The position numbers and the translations under genes are program-made. Under the pieces are notes generated by a model that made no database searches, had not been told where the DNA came from, and worked only from the letters and a program-made list of their open reading frames with translations. Shown here one piece after another: positions 16,870 to 25,513 of a stretch of DNA of 64,000 bases. Source of the DNA: UBA7887 sp964408735 (GTDB taxonomy: Bacteria > Pseudomonadota > Alphaproteobacteria > UBA7887); contig CAYPAX010000007.1 of assembly GCA_964408735.1 (NCBI GenBank), positions 1 through 64,000 on the forward strand, written 5' to 3'. The stretch's first letter is position 1. Each line of letters begins with the position of its first letter.

Positions 16870-18042
16870 ATGCCAGTCGTCAATCGGATCGCGGCATTCC
16901 ACGACGTCATGCGCGAATGGCGCCACGACATTCATCGCCATCCGGAGTTGGCCTACGAGGAGCAGCGCACTGCCTCTGTGGTGGCCGAGCGCCTGCGCGA
17001 ATTCGGCTTGGACGAGGTAACCGAAGGCATTGGCAAGACCGGCGTCGTCGGGGTCATCCGCAATGGCGAAGGACCTTCCATCGGCCTGCGCGCCGACATG
17101 GACGCCTTGCCGATCACCGAGCTGACGGGACTGTCGTACCAGTCCACCAAGGAAGGGCTGATGCATGCCTGCGGCCATGACGGCCATACGGCGATGCTGC
17201 TCGGCGCGGCACGGTACCTGTCGGAGAACCGCAATTTCGACGGCACGGTGGTGTTCGTCTTCCAGCCCGCGGAAGAAGGCTTCGCCGGTGCCAAGGCGAT
17301 GATCGATGACGGTCTGTTCGAGCGCTACCCGGTGGATTCGATCTACGGCGTCCACAACATGCCCGGCCTGCCGACAGGCACCATCGCTCTGTCGCCCGGC
17401 CCGGTCATGGCGGCGGCGGATTCGTTCAGCATCACGGTCCAGGGCAAGGGCGGCCACGGCGCCATGCCGCACATGGCTGTCGATCCGGTGCCTGCCGCCG
17501 CGGCAATGATCTCGGCGCTGCAGGGCATCGTCTCGCGCAATGCCGATCCCTCGGCGACCCTGGTGATCTCGGTGACCACGCTGCATGCGGGCGACGCCTT
17601 CAACGTGATCCCCGATACGGTCGAGTTCGGCGGCACGGTGCGCCACTTCGACAGCGCCGTCGGCGAAATGGCGGAGCGGCGCATGCGCGAGGTGGTCGAA
17701 GGCGTCGCCGCCGCGCACGGCGCGGGGATCGCCTTTTCCTACCGCAAGGGCTATCCGCCGACCGTCAACCACAGCGAGGAAACGGCCTTCGCGCGCGAGG
17801 TCGCGGCCGACGTGCTGGGCTCGGAATCGCCCGAGCAGCCCCGCGTCATGGGCTCGGAGGATTTCTCCTTCTTCCTCGACGAAAAGCCGGGGGCCTATGC
17901 TTTTGTCGGCAATGGCGACGGCCCCGCCTGCGTCACGGTGCACAATCCCCATTACGACTTCAACGACGAGATCCTGCCGGTGGGTGCAAGCTTTTTCGCG
18001 CGCTTGGTGGAGACCGCACTGCCCCGCACTCCGGTGGCCTGA
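16870..18042 (+). CDS. M20 family amidohydrolase (hippurate hydrolase/N-acyl amino acid deacylase)
   Basis: Metallopeptidase-fold amidohydrolase of 390 aa that cleaves N-acyl amino acids or related amides. Metal and catalytic motifs are HRHPELAYEE, ADMDALPI, CGHDGHTAMLLG (about 99-110), QPAEEGFAGA and the late histidine in GSEDFSFFLDEKPG. The dimerisation domain lies at about 185-295. The ATG at 16870 follows GGTGAGGAGC. A hydroxypyruvate-isomerase-like gene begins 17 bp downstream, probably in the same operon. Confidence 0.88.
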   Translation: MPVVNRIAAFHDVMREWRHDIHRHPELAYEEQRTASVVAERLREFGLDEVTEGIGKTGVVGVIRNGEGPSIGLRADMDALPITELTGLSYQSTKEGLMHACGHDGHTAMLLGAARYLSENRNFDGTVVFVFQPAEEGFAGAKAMIDDGLFERYPVDSIYGVHNMPGLPTGTIALSPGPVMAAADSFSITVQGKGGHGAMPHMAVDPVPAAAAMISALQGIVSRNADPSATLVISVTTLHAGDAFNVIPDTVEFGGTVRHFDSAVGEMAERRMREVVEGVAAAHGAGIAFSYRKGYPPTVNHSEETAFAREVAADVLGSESPEQPRVMGSEDFSFFLDEKPGAYAFVGNGDGPACVTVHNPHYDFNDEILPVGASFFARLVETALPRTPVA

Positions 18043-18058
18043 GCGGGCATACGCAGCA

Positions 18059-18859
18059 ATGCCGAGATTCGCCGCCAACCTGTCCACCATGTTCACGGAG
18101 CTGGATTTTCTCGAACGCTTCCGGGCGGCGGCGAATTGCGGCTTCCCCGCTGTCGAGTTTCAGTTTCCCTATCAATGGCGGGTGGGAGAGATCGCCGAGC
18201 AGCTCTTCAACAACGGCTTGGAGCTGGTGCTGTTCAACGTGCCGCCAGGAGACCTGGCGGCGGGCGAGCGCGGGCTTGGCGCGGTGCCCGGGCGCGAGGC
18301 GGATTTTCGCGATGGCGTGCAGCGCTCGCTCGACTATGCCGAGAGCCTGCGGTGTTCGCGTCTGCACGTGATGGCGGGCATGGTCGGGGCGGATGGCGAC
18401 GCCGCGGCGGCGCATGCCTGTTTTGTCGAAAACCTGCGCTGGGCGGCAGCGGAATGCGCCGGGCGCGGCGTGCGGGCGTTGCTCGAGCCGATCAATACCA
18501 AGCACGACATACCGGGCTATTTCCTCGACACGATAGACCAGGCGCGCGCCATCATGGACGAGGTCGCGAGCGACAATCTGTTCCTCCAGTTCGACTTCTA
18601 TCACCGCCAGATCATGGGCGGCGATCTGGCAACGGCCTTCGAGGCGGCGCTGCCGACCATCGATCATATCCAGATCGCCGGGGTTCCCGGCCGCCACGAG
18701 CCGGACAATGGCGAGATCAACTACCCCTATTTGTTCAATCTGATCGACAGCCTCGGCTACCGCGGCTGGATCGGTTGCGAGTACAGCCCCGCCGGCGCCA
18801 CCCGCGATGGTCTTGCCTGGGCCTTCGATTATGGCATTAGTGGTCACGGCGGCGGTTGA
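18059..18859 (+). CDS. Hydroxypyruvate isomerase-like TIM-barrel sugar isomerase
   Basis: Xylose-isomerase-like TIM barrel of 266 aa with the Hyi pattern: MPRFAANLSTMFTE at the N-terminus, GFPAVEFQFPY, LLEPINTKHDIPGYFL with the metal-binding glutamate, FLQFDFYHRQIMGG and GRHEPDNGEINYPYLF. Hyi interconverts hydroxypyruvate and tartronate semialdehyde in glyoxylate metabolism; OtnI-type homologues act on other C4 compounds. Glyoxylate carboligase is not nearby, so the exact substrate is open. Confidence 0.87.
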   Translation: MPRFAANLSTMFTELDFLERFRAAANCGFPAVEFQFPYQWRVGEIAEQLFNNGLELVLFNVPPGDLAAGERGLGAVPGREADFRDGVQRSLDYAESLRCSRLHVMAGMVGADGDAAAAHACFVENLRWAAAECAGRGVRALLEPINTKHDIPGYFLDTIDQARAIMDEVASDNLFLQFDFYHRQIMGGDLATAFEAALPTIDHIQIAGVPGRHEPDNGEINYPYLFNLIDSLGYRGWIGCEYSPAGATRDGLAWAFDYGISGHGGG

Positions 18860-18918
18860 ACAGGGTAGAATGATGCCAAGGGGTGAGTGGCCGCGGTATC
18901 GGCAGAGAGGACTGTGAC

Positions 18919-20103
18919 GTGGGCATTTCGAGCGACGACCTGCAAAGGCTGCGTGACGCTTCGACGCCTGAGCTGCGCGGCCGCATTGCCGGCCAGATCG
19001 GCGCCGAATTCTCGTCCGGCGACCTGACGCCACGGGCGCGTTCCGATGCGATCGCCATTTTCCGGGCCCTGCTTGAGGATGTCGAGGTGGAGGTCCGCCG
19101 CAGCATGTCGCAGGCCTTGGCGCGCACGCCCGATCTGCCGAGCGACATCGCCAAGCGCCTGGCGCGCGACGTGCTGGAGGTCTCCCAGCCTGTCATCGAG
19201 CTCTCGGACGCGCTCAGCGAGGACGATCTGGTCGAGATCGTCGAGAACCCTGTGCCCCAGGAGCTGCGGCAAAATTACGGGGTCGGCGAACGCTCGTCGC
19301 TGGTGGTCGAGATCGAGCGCCGGCTCAACTCCGTGGCCCGGCGCCAATCCATATCCGGGCGCTTGAGCGACAAGCTCGTCGATCACGGCAGTCCGAGCGT
19401 GGTGGCGACCCTGCTTTCTAATCCCGGCGCCACCATAGAAGAGCCGACCGCGCACAAGGCGATCGACCGCTTCGGCAACGACAACGCCGTGCAGGCCGCA
19501 TTCGCGACCCGCGACAGCGTGCCGGTAGCGGTGGTAGAGCGCCTGCTCTTCGTGGTCTCGGTGGCGGTGCGGGACACGCTTTGCACCAAGCACCAGGTGC
19601 CGCCGGCAGTCGTCGCAAGCGTCTCGCAGCAGGTCAAGGAACGCGCCACCATGGCCCTGCTCACGGACCGCTCCGTGGGCGGCGCGAGACGGCTCGTCGA
19701 TACCTTGGCGAGCCAGGACCGGCTGACGGCGACGCTGATCCTGCGCGGCATTTGCACCGGCTGCTTCGCCTTTGTCGAGCATGGTCTGGCCAGCATGGCC
19801 GGCAGCCCGGTCGAGGTGGTGCGCAGCAGCCTGCGCCACGGCGGCGAGCGCGACCTGGCAGCACTCTATCGCGACGCCCACGTGCCCGCCCAGGTCATCC
19901 CGGCCTTGGACCGCGCCATCGCCGTGGCCTATCGCGATGGCGTGCCGGCGGACCCGGACGACGTCGAAGCCTACAGCACGCACATGCTGGGCGCGCTCAG
20001 CCCCGTCGTCACCGAAGGCAAGGATGCCTTGCCGGCCGGCGCCATCGCCGACATCGACGCGGTGATCGCCCATGTCGGGCGTGGCCTCACAGCGCCGGAG
20101 TAA
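18919..20103 (+). CDS. DUF2336 domain protein
   Basis: Helical-repeat protein of about 394 aa. The segments around residues 30-160 (DAIAIFRALLEDVEVEVRRS, LARTPDLPSDIAKRLA) have the HEAT-like spacing of DUF2336, a family found almost only in alphaproteobacteria and sometimes linked to regulation or cell-cycle/motility genes. GTG 18919 is chosen because AGAGAGGA precedes it; an in-frame upstream start at 18883 is also possible. No enzyme motif is seen. Confidence 0.75.
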   Translation: MGISSDDLQRLRDASTPELRGRIAGQIGAEFSSGDLTPRARSDAIAIFRALLEDVEVEVRRSMSQALARTPDLPSDIAKRLARDVLEVSQPVIELSDALSEDDLVEIVENPVPQELRQNYGVGERSSLVVEIERRLNSVARRQSISGRLSDKLVDHGSPSVVATLLSNPGATIEEPTAHKAIDRFGNDNAVQAAFATRDSVPVAVVERLLFVVSVAVRDTLCTKHQVPPAVVASVSQQVKERATMALLTDRSVGGARRLVDTLASQDRLTATLILRGICTGCFAFVEHGLASMAGSPVEVVRSSLRHGGERDLAALYRDAHVPAQVIPALDRAIAVAYRDGVPADPDDVEAYSTHMLGALSPVVTEGKDALPAGAIADIDAVIAHVGRGLTAPE

Positions 20104-20145
20104 CCGGCGGGGCGCGAAACGACCGGATTGACAGAGGTGGAAATC

Positions 20146-20841
20146 ATGTCTGCCGATACCGCTCCCGATGTGGGAGACACCGCACCCGCCTTCACACTGG
20201 CCGCTGTCAACCGGGACGGCGACATCAGCTTGGCCGACTACAAGGAGCGACAGGCGCTTCTGCTGGGCCTGTTTCGCGGTCTGCATTGCCCCTTCTGCCG
20301 CCGCCAAGTCGCTCAGATGAACCGCCAAGCGGAGCAACTGGAGGGACTGGGTGTCGTGCCGCTCGCCGTTCTCAACACCGACCTCGCGCACGCCAAGGCC
20401 TATTACGGCAGGCTCGGATTTGGCTTGGCGCTCGCGGTCGATCCCGAGTGGGACACCCATCGCCGCTATGGCCTGACGGAGACCAAGATTGGCCTCGGCA
20501 AGACCGATTGGCCGAGAAAGGTCAATCCGCTGGATCTCATGCGTGTGAAGATCGGGCCGGAGGACGGCCCACCGAAATCGCTGACATTCATGCGCGCTTC
20601 CGCCGCCATGGACCGGGCCGAAGGCTATAAGCCGCGGCTGGCGGATAAGGCCGGGCAAATAAAGAACGGCCTCACCAATTCCGGTTACGTCCTCATGGAT
20701 CGGATGGGAATCATCCGTTGGCGGTGGGTCGAGGGCAGCGAGAGCCAGAACGAGATGTTCAAGTTCCCATCATCGGACACTGTCGTCGCCGCGATATCGC
20801 AAGCGCTAAGCGAGGCGCCGTCCGGATCCGCGACGCCATAG
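20146..20841 (+). CDS. AhpC/TSA-family redoxin
   Basis: Thioredoxin-fold protein of about 231 aa. The motif RGLHCPFCRRQV near residues 45-56 has a CxxC, with the first cysteine at the peroxidatic position of AhpC/TSA proteins. It could be a peroxiredoxin or a thiol-disulfide reductase. An in-frame start at 20128 exists; ATG 20146 has the better ribosome binding site (GAGGTGG). It is followed 7 bp later by an SDR gene. Confidence 0.8.
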   Translation: MSADTAPDVGDTAPAFTLAAVNRDGDISLADYKERQALLLGLFRGLHCPFCRRQVAQMNRQAEQLEGLGVVPLAVLNTDLAHAKAYYGRLGFGLALAVDPEWDTHRRYGLTETKIGLGKTDWPRKVNPLDLMRVKIGPEDGPPKSLTFMRASAAMDRAEGYKPRLADKAGQIKNGLTNSGYVLMDRMGIIRWRWVEGSESQNEMFKFPSSDTVVAAISQALSEAPSGSATP

Positions 20842-20848
20842 CCAGCTT

Positions 20849-21718
20849 GTGAGCAAACCCGTCGCCATCGTCACCGGCGCCAATGCGGGGCTTGGCAAGG
20901 AGACCGTGATCGGCCTGGCGAAGACGGGGCTGACGGTGGTCATGGCCTGTCGCGGCCTCGCGCGCGGGGAGGCCGCCAGGGCCGAGATTCTGGAACGCCT
21001 GCCCAGGGCCGATCTGGCGGTCATGGAACTGGATCTGGCGAGCCTGGCTTCGGTCAGGGCCTTTGCCGCGGCATTCCGCGAAGCCCAACCAAAGCTCGAT
21101 CTGCTGATCAACAATGCCGGCATCATGGTGCCGCCGCCCGGCCGCAGCGAGGACGGCTTCGAGATCCAGATGGCGGCGAACTATTTCGGCCACTTTCTGC
21201 TCACGGCGCTGCTCATCGACAGCATGCCGGACAGCCGGCGAAGCCGCGTCGTCTCGCTGGCCAGCATCGCCCACAAGAGCGGGCGCATCCGTCTCGACGG
21301 CCTGGCGAGCGCGGGCGATTACGGCCAAAGCAAGCTCGCCTGCCTGATGTTCGCCTTCGAGCTCGACCGCAGGCTGAAGCGTGCCGGATGGAAGATCCTC
21401 TCTGTGGCCGCCCATCCCGGCGTTTCGCTGACACCGCTGGTGCGGCATATGAACCCGGTGCTGATCGCGCTGCTCCGCGCCACCGTCGCGCCGGTGCTAT
21501 TCCACTCGGCGGCGCGGGGGGCGGAATCGACCCTATTGGCGGCGCTCGGCCGCAAGGTAGAGGGCGGCCAGTATTACGGCCCGCAAGGGCTCATGGAGAT
21601 GCGTGGGCGCCCCGGCCTCGCCCGCATCGCACCCCAGGCCAGGGACGAGGCCATAGCTGGCCGGCTCTGGGAGCAGTCCGAGGCGCTGACGGGAGCGGCC
21701 TTTCCGTTCGACGCTTAG
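20849..21718 (+). CDS. Short-chain dehydrogenase, retinol-dehydrogenase/WWOX-like
   Basis: NAD(P)-dependent oxidoreductase of 289 aa. Cofactor motif TGANAGLGKE (9-18), NNAGIM near 88-93, a serine in VVSLASIAHKSG and the catalytic YGQSK mark a classical-type SDR. The start is GTG 20849. The extra C-terminal hydrophobic segment (PVLIALLRATVAPVLF) resembles membrane-associated retinol-dehydrogenase-like proteins. The substrate is unknown. The stop overlaps the convergent amidohydrolase stop. Confidence 0.82.
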   Translation: MSKPVAIVTGANAGLGKETVIGLAKTGLTVVMACRGLARGEAARAEILERLPRADLAVMELDLASLASVRAFAAAFREAQPKLDLLINNAGIMVPPPGRSEDGFEIQMAANYFGHFLLTALLIDSMPDSRRSRVVSLASIAHKSGRIRLDGLASAGDYGQSKLACLMFAFELDRRLKRAGWKILSVAAHPGVSLTPLVRHMNPVLIALLRATVAPVLFHSAARGAESTLLAALGRKVEGGQYYGPQGLMEMRGRPGLARIAPQARDEAIAGRLWEQSEALTGAAFPFDA

Positions 21719-23394
21719 CTGTCGAACTCTCTCAGCACCGCGCCCGGCAGGGCACCGTTGGCGATCAGGCCGCTGGCATCGGCGATACGGCTGCCGTTGA
21801 CCCAGACACCGTGCAAACCGTTGCCATCGCAGACCAGGCGGCTGGCGCCGGCCGGCAGGTCGTGGACGCGGCGGTTGGTCGAGCGCCCGACCGTGGCCGG
21901 GTCGAACAGCATCATGTCCGCCCAGGCGCCGGGGCGCAGCCGTCCGCGGTCGGGAATGCGATAGATGTCAGCCTGGCGGCCGGTCATCTCGTAGACCGCG
22001 CGCTCGAGCGGAAACAGGCCGCGCTCGCGCACCCAATTGCCGTAGAGGTGCAGGCCGAAGCCGGCATCGCAGAAGAAGGTCAGGTGTGCGCCCGCGTCCG
22101 ATAGCGCGATGGTGCTGTGGGGATCGCTCAGCAGCTTGCCGACCGCCTCGGGCTGGGCATTGAGCAGCACCGAGGCGAAGGTCGTCTTCATGTCCTCGGC
22201 CAGGCCGAAGTCGAGGATCCAGTCGAGGGGATCGACTCCCGCCTCCGCCGCCAGGGAGGCGATGTCGCGGCCTTCCTTGTCGCGGTTGGCGGGGTCCGCC
22301 ACCTCGGCGATCTTGATGCCGCTCCAGTCGCCGGTAAAGGCGGTCATCTTGCCGGGATCGGCGATCTCCGCCTTCACCGCCGCGCGCAGGGCGGGGTCGC
22401 GGTAGAGGGCCGGCAGCGCTTCCGGCGCGGCTTCCATGATGGGCTTCCAGGAGTCGAAGGCCTCCATCATGTACGGATTGTACAAGCTGAAATCCAAGGT
22501 CAGCGGGCAGCAGGAGACCTGGCCGTAGAGCTCATGGCCGCGGCCGTTGGCCTCGCCGATCTTCACCATGGCACCCAAGGTGGCGCGGTCGTTCAGGGGG
22601 TTGTGCAGCAGCGCGGCGACGATCACCGGCCGCCCCGAGGTCTCGGCCAGGGATTCCAGGAAGCCCAACTTCGAGCCCGAGCCGCGCGTCAGCATGAAGG
22701 CGCCGCGGCCGCCCTCGGCCATGGCGGCGACCAGCGCTTCGATCTCGCTCTGCTCGGCAAGGCGCGAGGGCATGGGCACGCCGCCGGCGCCGTTGTGGCC
22801 TTCGAAGGTCGACGTCGCGAAGCCGATGGCACCGGCCGCCATGCCCTCGCGCAGCAGGCCCGCCATGGCCGCGATCTCGTCAGCGCTGGCGGCGCGCTCG
22901 GTGGCGTCGTCGCCCATCACCCAGGTGCGCAGCGAGGAATGGCCGGCGAAGCAGGCGACATTGAGGCCGACGCCGCGGGCTGCAATGTGATCGAGATAGT
23001 CGCCGAAGCTTTCGAAATCCCAGCGCATGCCTTCGCCGAGCGCCTCCAGGGACATGCCTTCGACATTGCAAAGATTGCGTGCGGTGGCGGCGCGGTGCTC
23101 GGGCTTGCAAGGCGCTACGGTGAAACCGCAATTGCCCATCAGCACCGTGGTCACGCCGAGGCGCGAGGAAGGATCGAGCCAGGGGTCCCACGTGACCTGG
23201 GCGTCGTAATGGGTGTGGGTGTCGATAATGCCCGGCGCCAGCGCCAGGCCCTCGGCATCGACGACCTCGCGGCCTGTCCCGACATCGCTGCCGATCTCGG
23301 CAATACGGCCTTCGCTGACGGCAAGCGCGGCATGTTGCGGCGCTTCGCCGCTGCCGTCGTAGAGGACTGCGTTCTTGATCACCAGATCATGCAT
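21715..23394 (-). CDS. Amidohydrolase family protein, N-acyl-D-amino-acid deacylase-like
   Basis: Zinc amidohydrolase of 559 aa that would split an N-acyl D-amino acid or a similar cyclic amide. The metal-site motif IIDTHTHYDAQ is near residues 56-66 and the signature GVTTVLMGNCGFTVAP near 79-94 is typical of the D-aminoacylase group. LSDAGAHLTFF supplies the late catalytic aspartate. ATG 23394 follows AAAAGGG. It lies 17 bp downstream of the GST gene and thus at the end of the nitrile hydratase operon. Confidence 0.85.
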   Translation of the reverse strand: MHDLVIKNAVLYDGSGEAPQHAALAVSEGRIAEIGSDVGTGREVVDAEGLALAPGIIDTHTHYDAQVTWDPWLDPSSRLGVTTVLMGNCGFTVAPCKPEHRAATARNLCNVEGMSLEALGEGMRWDFESFGDYLDHIAARGVGLNVACFAGHSSLRTWVMGDDATERAASADEIAAMAGLLREGMAAGAIGFATSTFEGHNGAGGVPMPSRLAEQSEIEALVAAMAEGGRGAFMLTRGSGSKLGFLESLAETSGRPVIVAALLHNPLNDRATLGAMVKIGEANGRGHELYGQVSCCPLTLDFSLYNPYMMEAFDSWKPIMEAAPEALPALYRDPALRAAVKAEIADPGKMTAFTGDWSGIKIAEVADPANRDKEGRDIASLAAEAGVDPLDWILDFGLAEDMKTTFASVLLNAQPEAVGKLLSDPHSTIALSDAGAHLTFFCDAGFGLHLYGNWVRERGLFPLERAVYEMTGRQADIYRIPDRGRLRPGAWADMMLFDPATVGRSTNRRVHDLPAGASRLVCDGNGLHGVWVNGSRIADASGLIANGALPGAVLREFDS

Positions 23395-23411
23395 GGCGCT
23401 GCCCTTTTCCG

Positions 23412-24032
23412 TCAGGTGAGCGGTATGCCGGCGACGCGGGCCTCGAAGGCGGGACGCGCGCGGGTGCGGGCATACCAGGCATTGAGCGCTGCCATAGCCG
23501 GTGGCGCCTTGGCCAGCGAGAACCAGCGCCACGCCAGGATGGCGAGCGGGATATCGGCGATGGTGAAGCTATCGCCCATGATCCAGTCGCGCCCCTCGAG
23601 GCGGGCATCGAGAATTTGCCAGATCGGCACTGCCGCCGCCTCGGCTTCCGCGATCTGCGCCTCCGTATAGGCCTCGGGCGTGCGCACGCGGCCCCAGAAG
23701 ATGGTCGTCAGCGGCACCAGCACGGTGGTCTGCTGCCAGTCCATCCAACGGTCCGCATCGGCGCGTGCCTGGATATCCGTCGGCCACATGGCACCGGACG
23801 CATATTTGGCTGCGAGATAGCGCAGGATGGCGTTGCTTTCCCAGAGCACGAAGCCGTCATCCTCGATGGTCGGCACGCGGGCATTGGGATTGCGCGCCAG
23901 CATGTCGGCATCGGTGGTGCGGCCGAAATCGCCGCCGATCTCCTCGTGCTCGAAGCGCAGTGCCGCCTCGTCGCAAAACCATAAGACCTTCTGCACGTTC
24001 GACGAATTGCGCCGGCCCCAGACCTTGAGCAT
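23412..24032 (-). CDS. Glutathione S-transferase family protein
   Basis: Cytosolic GST of 206 aa. The thioredoxin-like N-domain has RRNSSNVQKVLWFCDE (active-site serine region) and the glutathione-binding NARVPTIEDDGFVLWESNAI; the C-terminal helical domain has GDSFTIADIPLAI, the conserved N-capping box. It is between the nitrile hydratase alpha gene (10 bp upstream) and the amidohydrolase (17 bp downstream), so it is probably co-expressed with them, perhaps for detoxification or isomerisation of a nitrile-pathway compound. Confidence 0.85.
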   Translation of the reverse strand: MLKVWGRRNSSNVQKVLWFCDEAALRFEHEEIGGDFGRTTDADMLARNPNARVPTIEDDGFVLWESNAILRYLAAKYASGAMWPTDIQARADADRWMDWQQTTVLVPLTTIFWGRVRTPEAYTEAQIAEAEAAAVPIWQILDARLEGRDWIMGDSFTIADIPLAILAWRWFSLAKAPPAMAALNAWYARTRARPAFEARVAGIPLT

Positions 24033-24042
24033 GGCGGCGCCG

Positions 24043-24666
24043 CTATTCCGCAGCCTGTGCCGCTTGCGGCGACAAGGGCAGGCCGACCCCGATCATGCTG
24101 TCTCGGGTGACGAGCTTGGCGAGATCCTCCTCGCTCCAGCCCTCGGTGCCGTCGGGGCGCTTCGGCAGCACCATGTAACGCATGTCGGCGGTGGAATCGT
24201 GCACCCGCAGCTCGATGTCGTCGGCCATGCTGACGCCGAACTCAGCCAGCACCGTGCGTGGCTCGCGCACCACGCGCTTGCGGTATTCCTGCGCCTTGTA
24301 CCAGTCCGGCGGCAGGCCGAGGACGGTGCGCGGATAACAGGAGCAGAGCGTGCAGACGAAAAGATTGTGCACATCGTCGGTGTTCTCGACCACCACCAGC
24401 AGGGTGCCGTCGAGAGTGAGGCCGAGTTCCTCCGCCGCGGCGCTGCCGTCAGCGAGCATGCGGGCGCGATAGGCCTCGTCGGTCCAGGCGCGGGCGACCA
24501 TGCGGGCGCCGTCGGCCGGGCTGCGGGCGTCCATGCGTTCCATCTGGCGGGCGATGCGATCGTCGGTCAGCACGCCATGCTCGACCAGCAATTCGCGCAC
24601 CGCGACCGCGAGGTGGCGGTAATAGGGGTCGTGCACACCGTGGCGGTGGTTGACTTCGTCGCTCAT
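24043..24666 (-). CDS. Nitrile hydratase alpha subunit (cobalt type) / thiocyanate hydrolase gamma-like
   Basis: Metal-carrying subunit (207 aa) of nitrile hydratase, which turns nitriles into amides. The claw motif VCTLCSC near residues 105-111 binds the metal through three cysteines and two backbone amides; threonine in this motif is the cobalt-type variant. WYKAQEYRKRVVREPR follows as in the family. It overlaps the upstream gene by 4 bp (ATGA). Because the beta partner is split over two genes in the order found for thiocyanate hydrolase (scnB-scnA-scnC), thiocyanate or another cyanide-like compound is an alternative substrate. Confidence 0.88.
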   Translation of the reverse strand: MSDEVNHRHGVHDPYYRHLAVAVRELLVEHGVLTDDRIARQMERMDARSPADGARMVARAWTDEAYRARMLADGSAAAEELGLTLDGTLLVVVENTDDVHNLFVCTLCSCYPRTVLGLPPDWYKAQEYRKRVVREPRTVLAEFGVSMADDIELRVHDSTADMRYMVLPKRPDGTEGWSEEDLAKLVTRDSMIGVGLPLSPQAAQAAE

Positions 24667-24962
24667 GACGCCTGCTCCAGCCAATGTTCGTAGATCTCGA
24701 CCTCGACGCAGTCCTGGGCCGGGCCGGTATAGTCGGGCCACAGATGGGATTGCGGAAAACGCACCCGGTAGAGGGTCTGCTTGGGCAGGCCTTCCTCGCC
24801 ATAGGCGAGCGCTTCGGGATTGCGAAAGGTGCCGCAGATGCGTTCGATCTCGCCGCTCTTGCCGCGCACATACCAGGGCGTGCGCAAATGGGGTTTGCGC
24901 GGCTCGCTGGGCGGATCGCGGAAGGCGACATGCACCTTATCGCCGACAGCGAAGCGGCTCAT
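24663..24962 (-). CDS. Nitrile hydratase beta subunit, C-terminal part (SH3-like domain)
   Basis: Small protein of 99 aa corresponding to the C-terminal, SH3-like half of NHase beta: FAVGDKVHV at the start, RTPWYVRGKSGEIERICGTF, and TLYRVRF with a conserved arginine, ending WPDYTGPAQDCVEVEIYEHWLE. In ordinary nitrile hydratase this is fused to the N-terminal half. Here it is a separate gene, overlapped by 4 bp on both sides, so the stoichiometry is kept by translational coupling. Confidence 0.85.
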   Translation of the reverse strand: MSRFAVGDKVHVAFRDPPSEPRKPHLRTPWYVRGKSGEIERICGTFRNPEALAYGEEGLPKQTLYRVRFPQSHLWPDYTGPAQDCVEVEIYEHWLEQAS

Positions 24963-25267
24963 GCCTCTCCCTCCCGCGCCGCCACCTCGGCCACCCGCGC
25001 CTGTACCTCGGTCTCGTCGAGCACGCCCTTCTCGATCAGAATGGCGGCGATGGAAGCAATCCAGCGCTCGTAATAGCTCAAGGACGAGTAGGCATCCGGC
25101 GCCAACGCCTCGATGCCGCGGCGCAGCTCGTCGACGCGCATGATCTTCTCTTCCTGGATCAGCAACGACATCAGCGCATCGATACGCTTCTCCCAGACGT
25201 CGTAGTCGTGCTCGCCAAGCTCCACCGGCCCCGCTGGCTGGCCGCCCATATCATGATGACTGCGCAT
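24959..25267 (-). CDS. Nitrile hydratase beta subunit, N-terminal part
   Basis: Helical protein of 102 aa matching the N-terminal half of NHase beta: MRSHHDMGGQPAGPVE, then DYDVWEKRIDALMSLL, and SSLSYYERWIASIAAILIEKGVL with the conserved tyrosine-glutamate-arginine-tryptophan. ATG 25267 follows GGGAGGAC; a longer reading frame to 25318 is not needed. It is the first gene of the five-gene operon NHase-betaN, betaC, alpha, GST, amidohydrolase. Confidence 0.83.
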   Translation of the reverse strand: MRSHHDMGGQPAGPVELGEHDYDVWEKRIDALMSLLIQEEKIMRVDELRRGIEALAPDAYSSLSYYERWIASIAAILIEKGVLDETEVQARVAEVAAREGEA

Positions 25268-25513
25268 GTTCGTCCTCCCACGGGGCGCATTGTGGGCCGG
25301 GCCGCGGGGGCTTGGCAAGGGTCGGCCGCCACGTTCCTGTTCCGAGCTCAGCCACCGTATCCCGTGTCTCCAACTGCCAAGGTCACGCAGAGGAGAGGAA
25401 TGGTCGAGACTGACAGTCGCCGATGTCGGCTGGCTTGCCTCGTCGGATTGCCCAGCGCAGCCCCTCCGCGCACTCCGCGGCTCCGCGTGCCCCTTCTTCT
25501 TTATCGTAGACTT

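Noticed and set aside
18844..20658. 604-codon minus-strand frame opposite DUF2336 and the redoxin
   Set aside because: No recognisable domain, composition typical of antisense in GC-rich DNA.
25268..25513. A gene in the spacer between the nitrile hydratase operon and the dehalogenase
   Set aside because: Frames here have no ribosome binding site and look like continuation of neighbours; only a short GC-rich dyad is seen.
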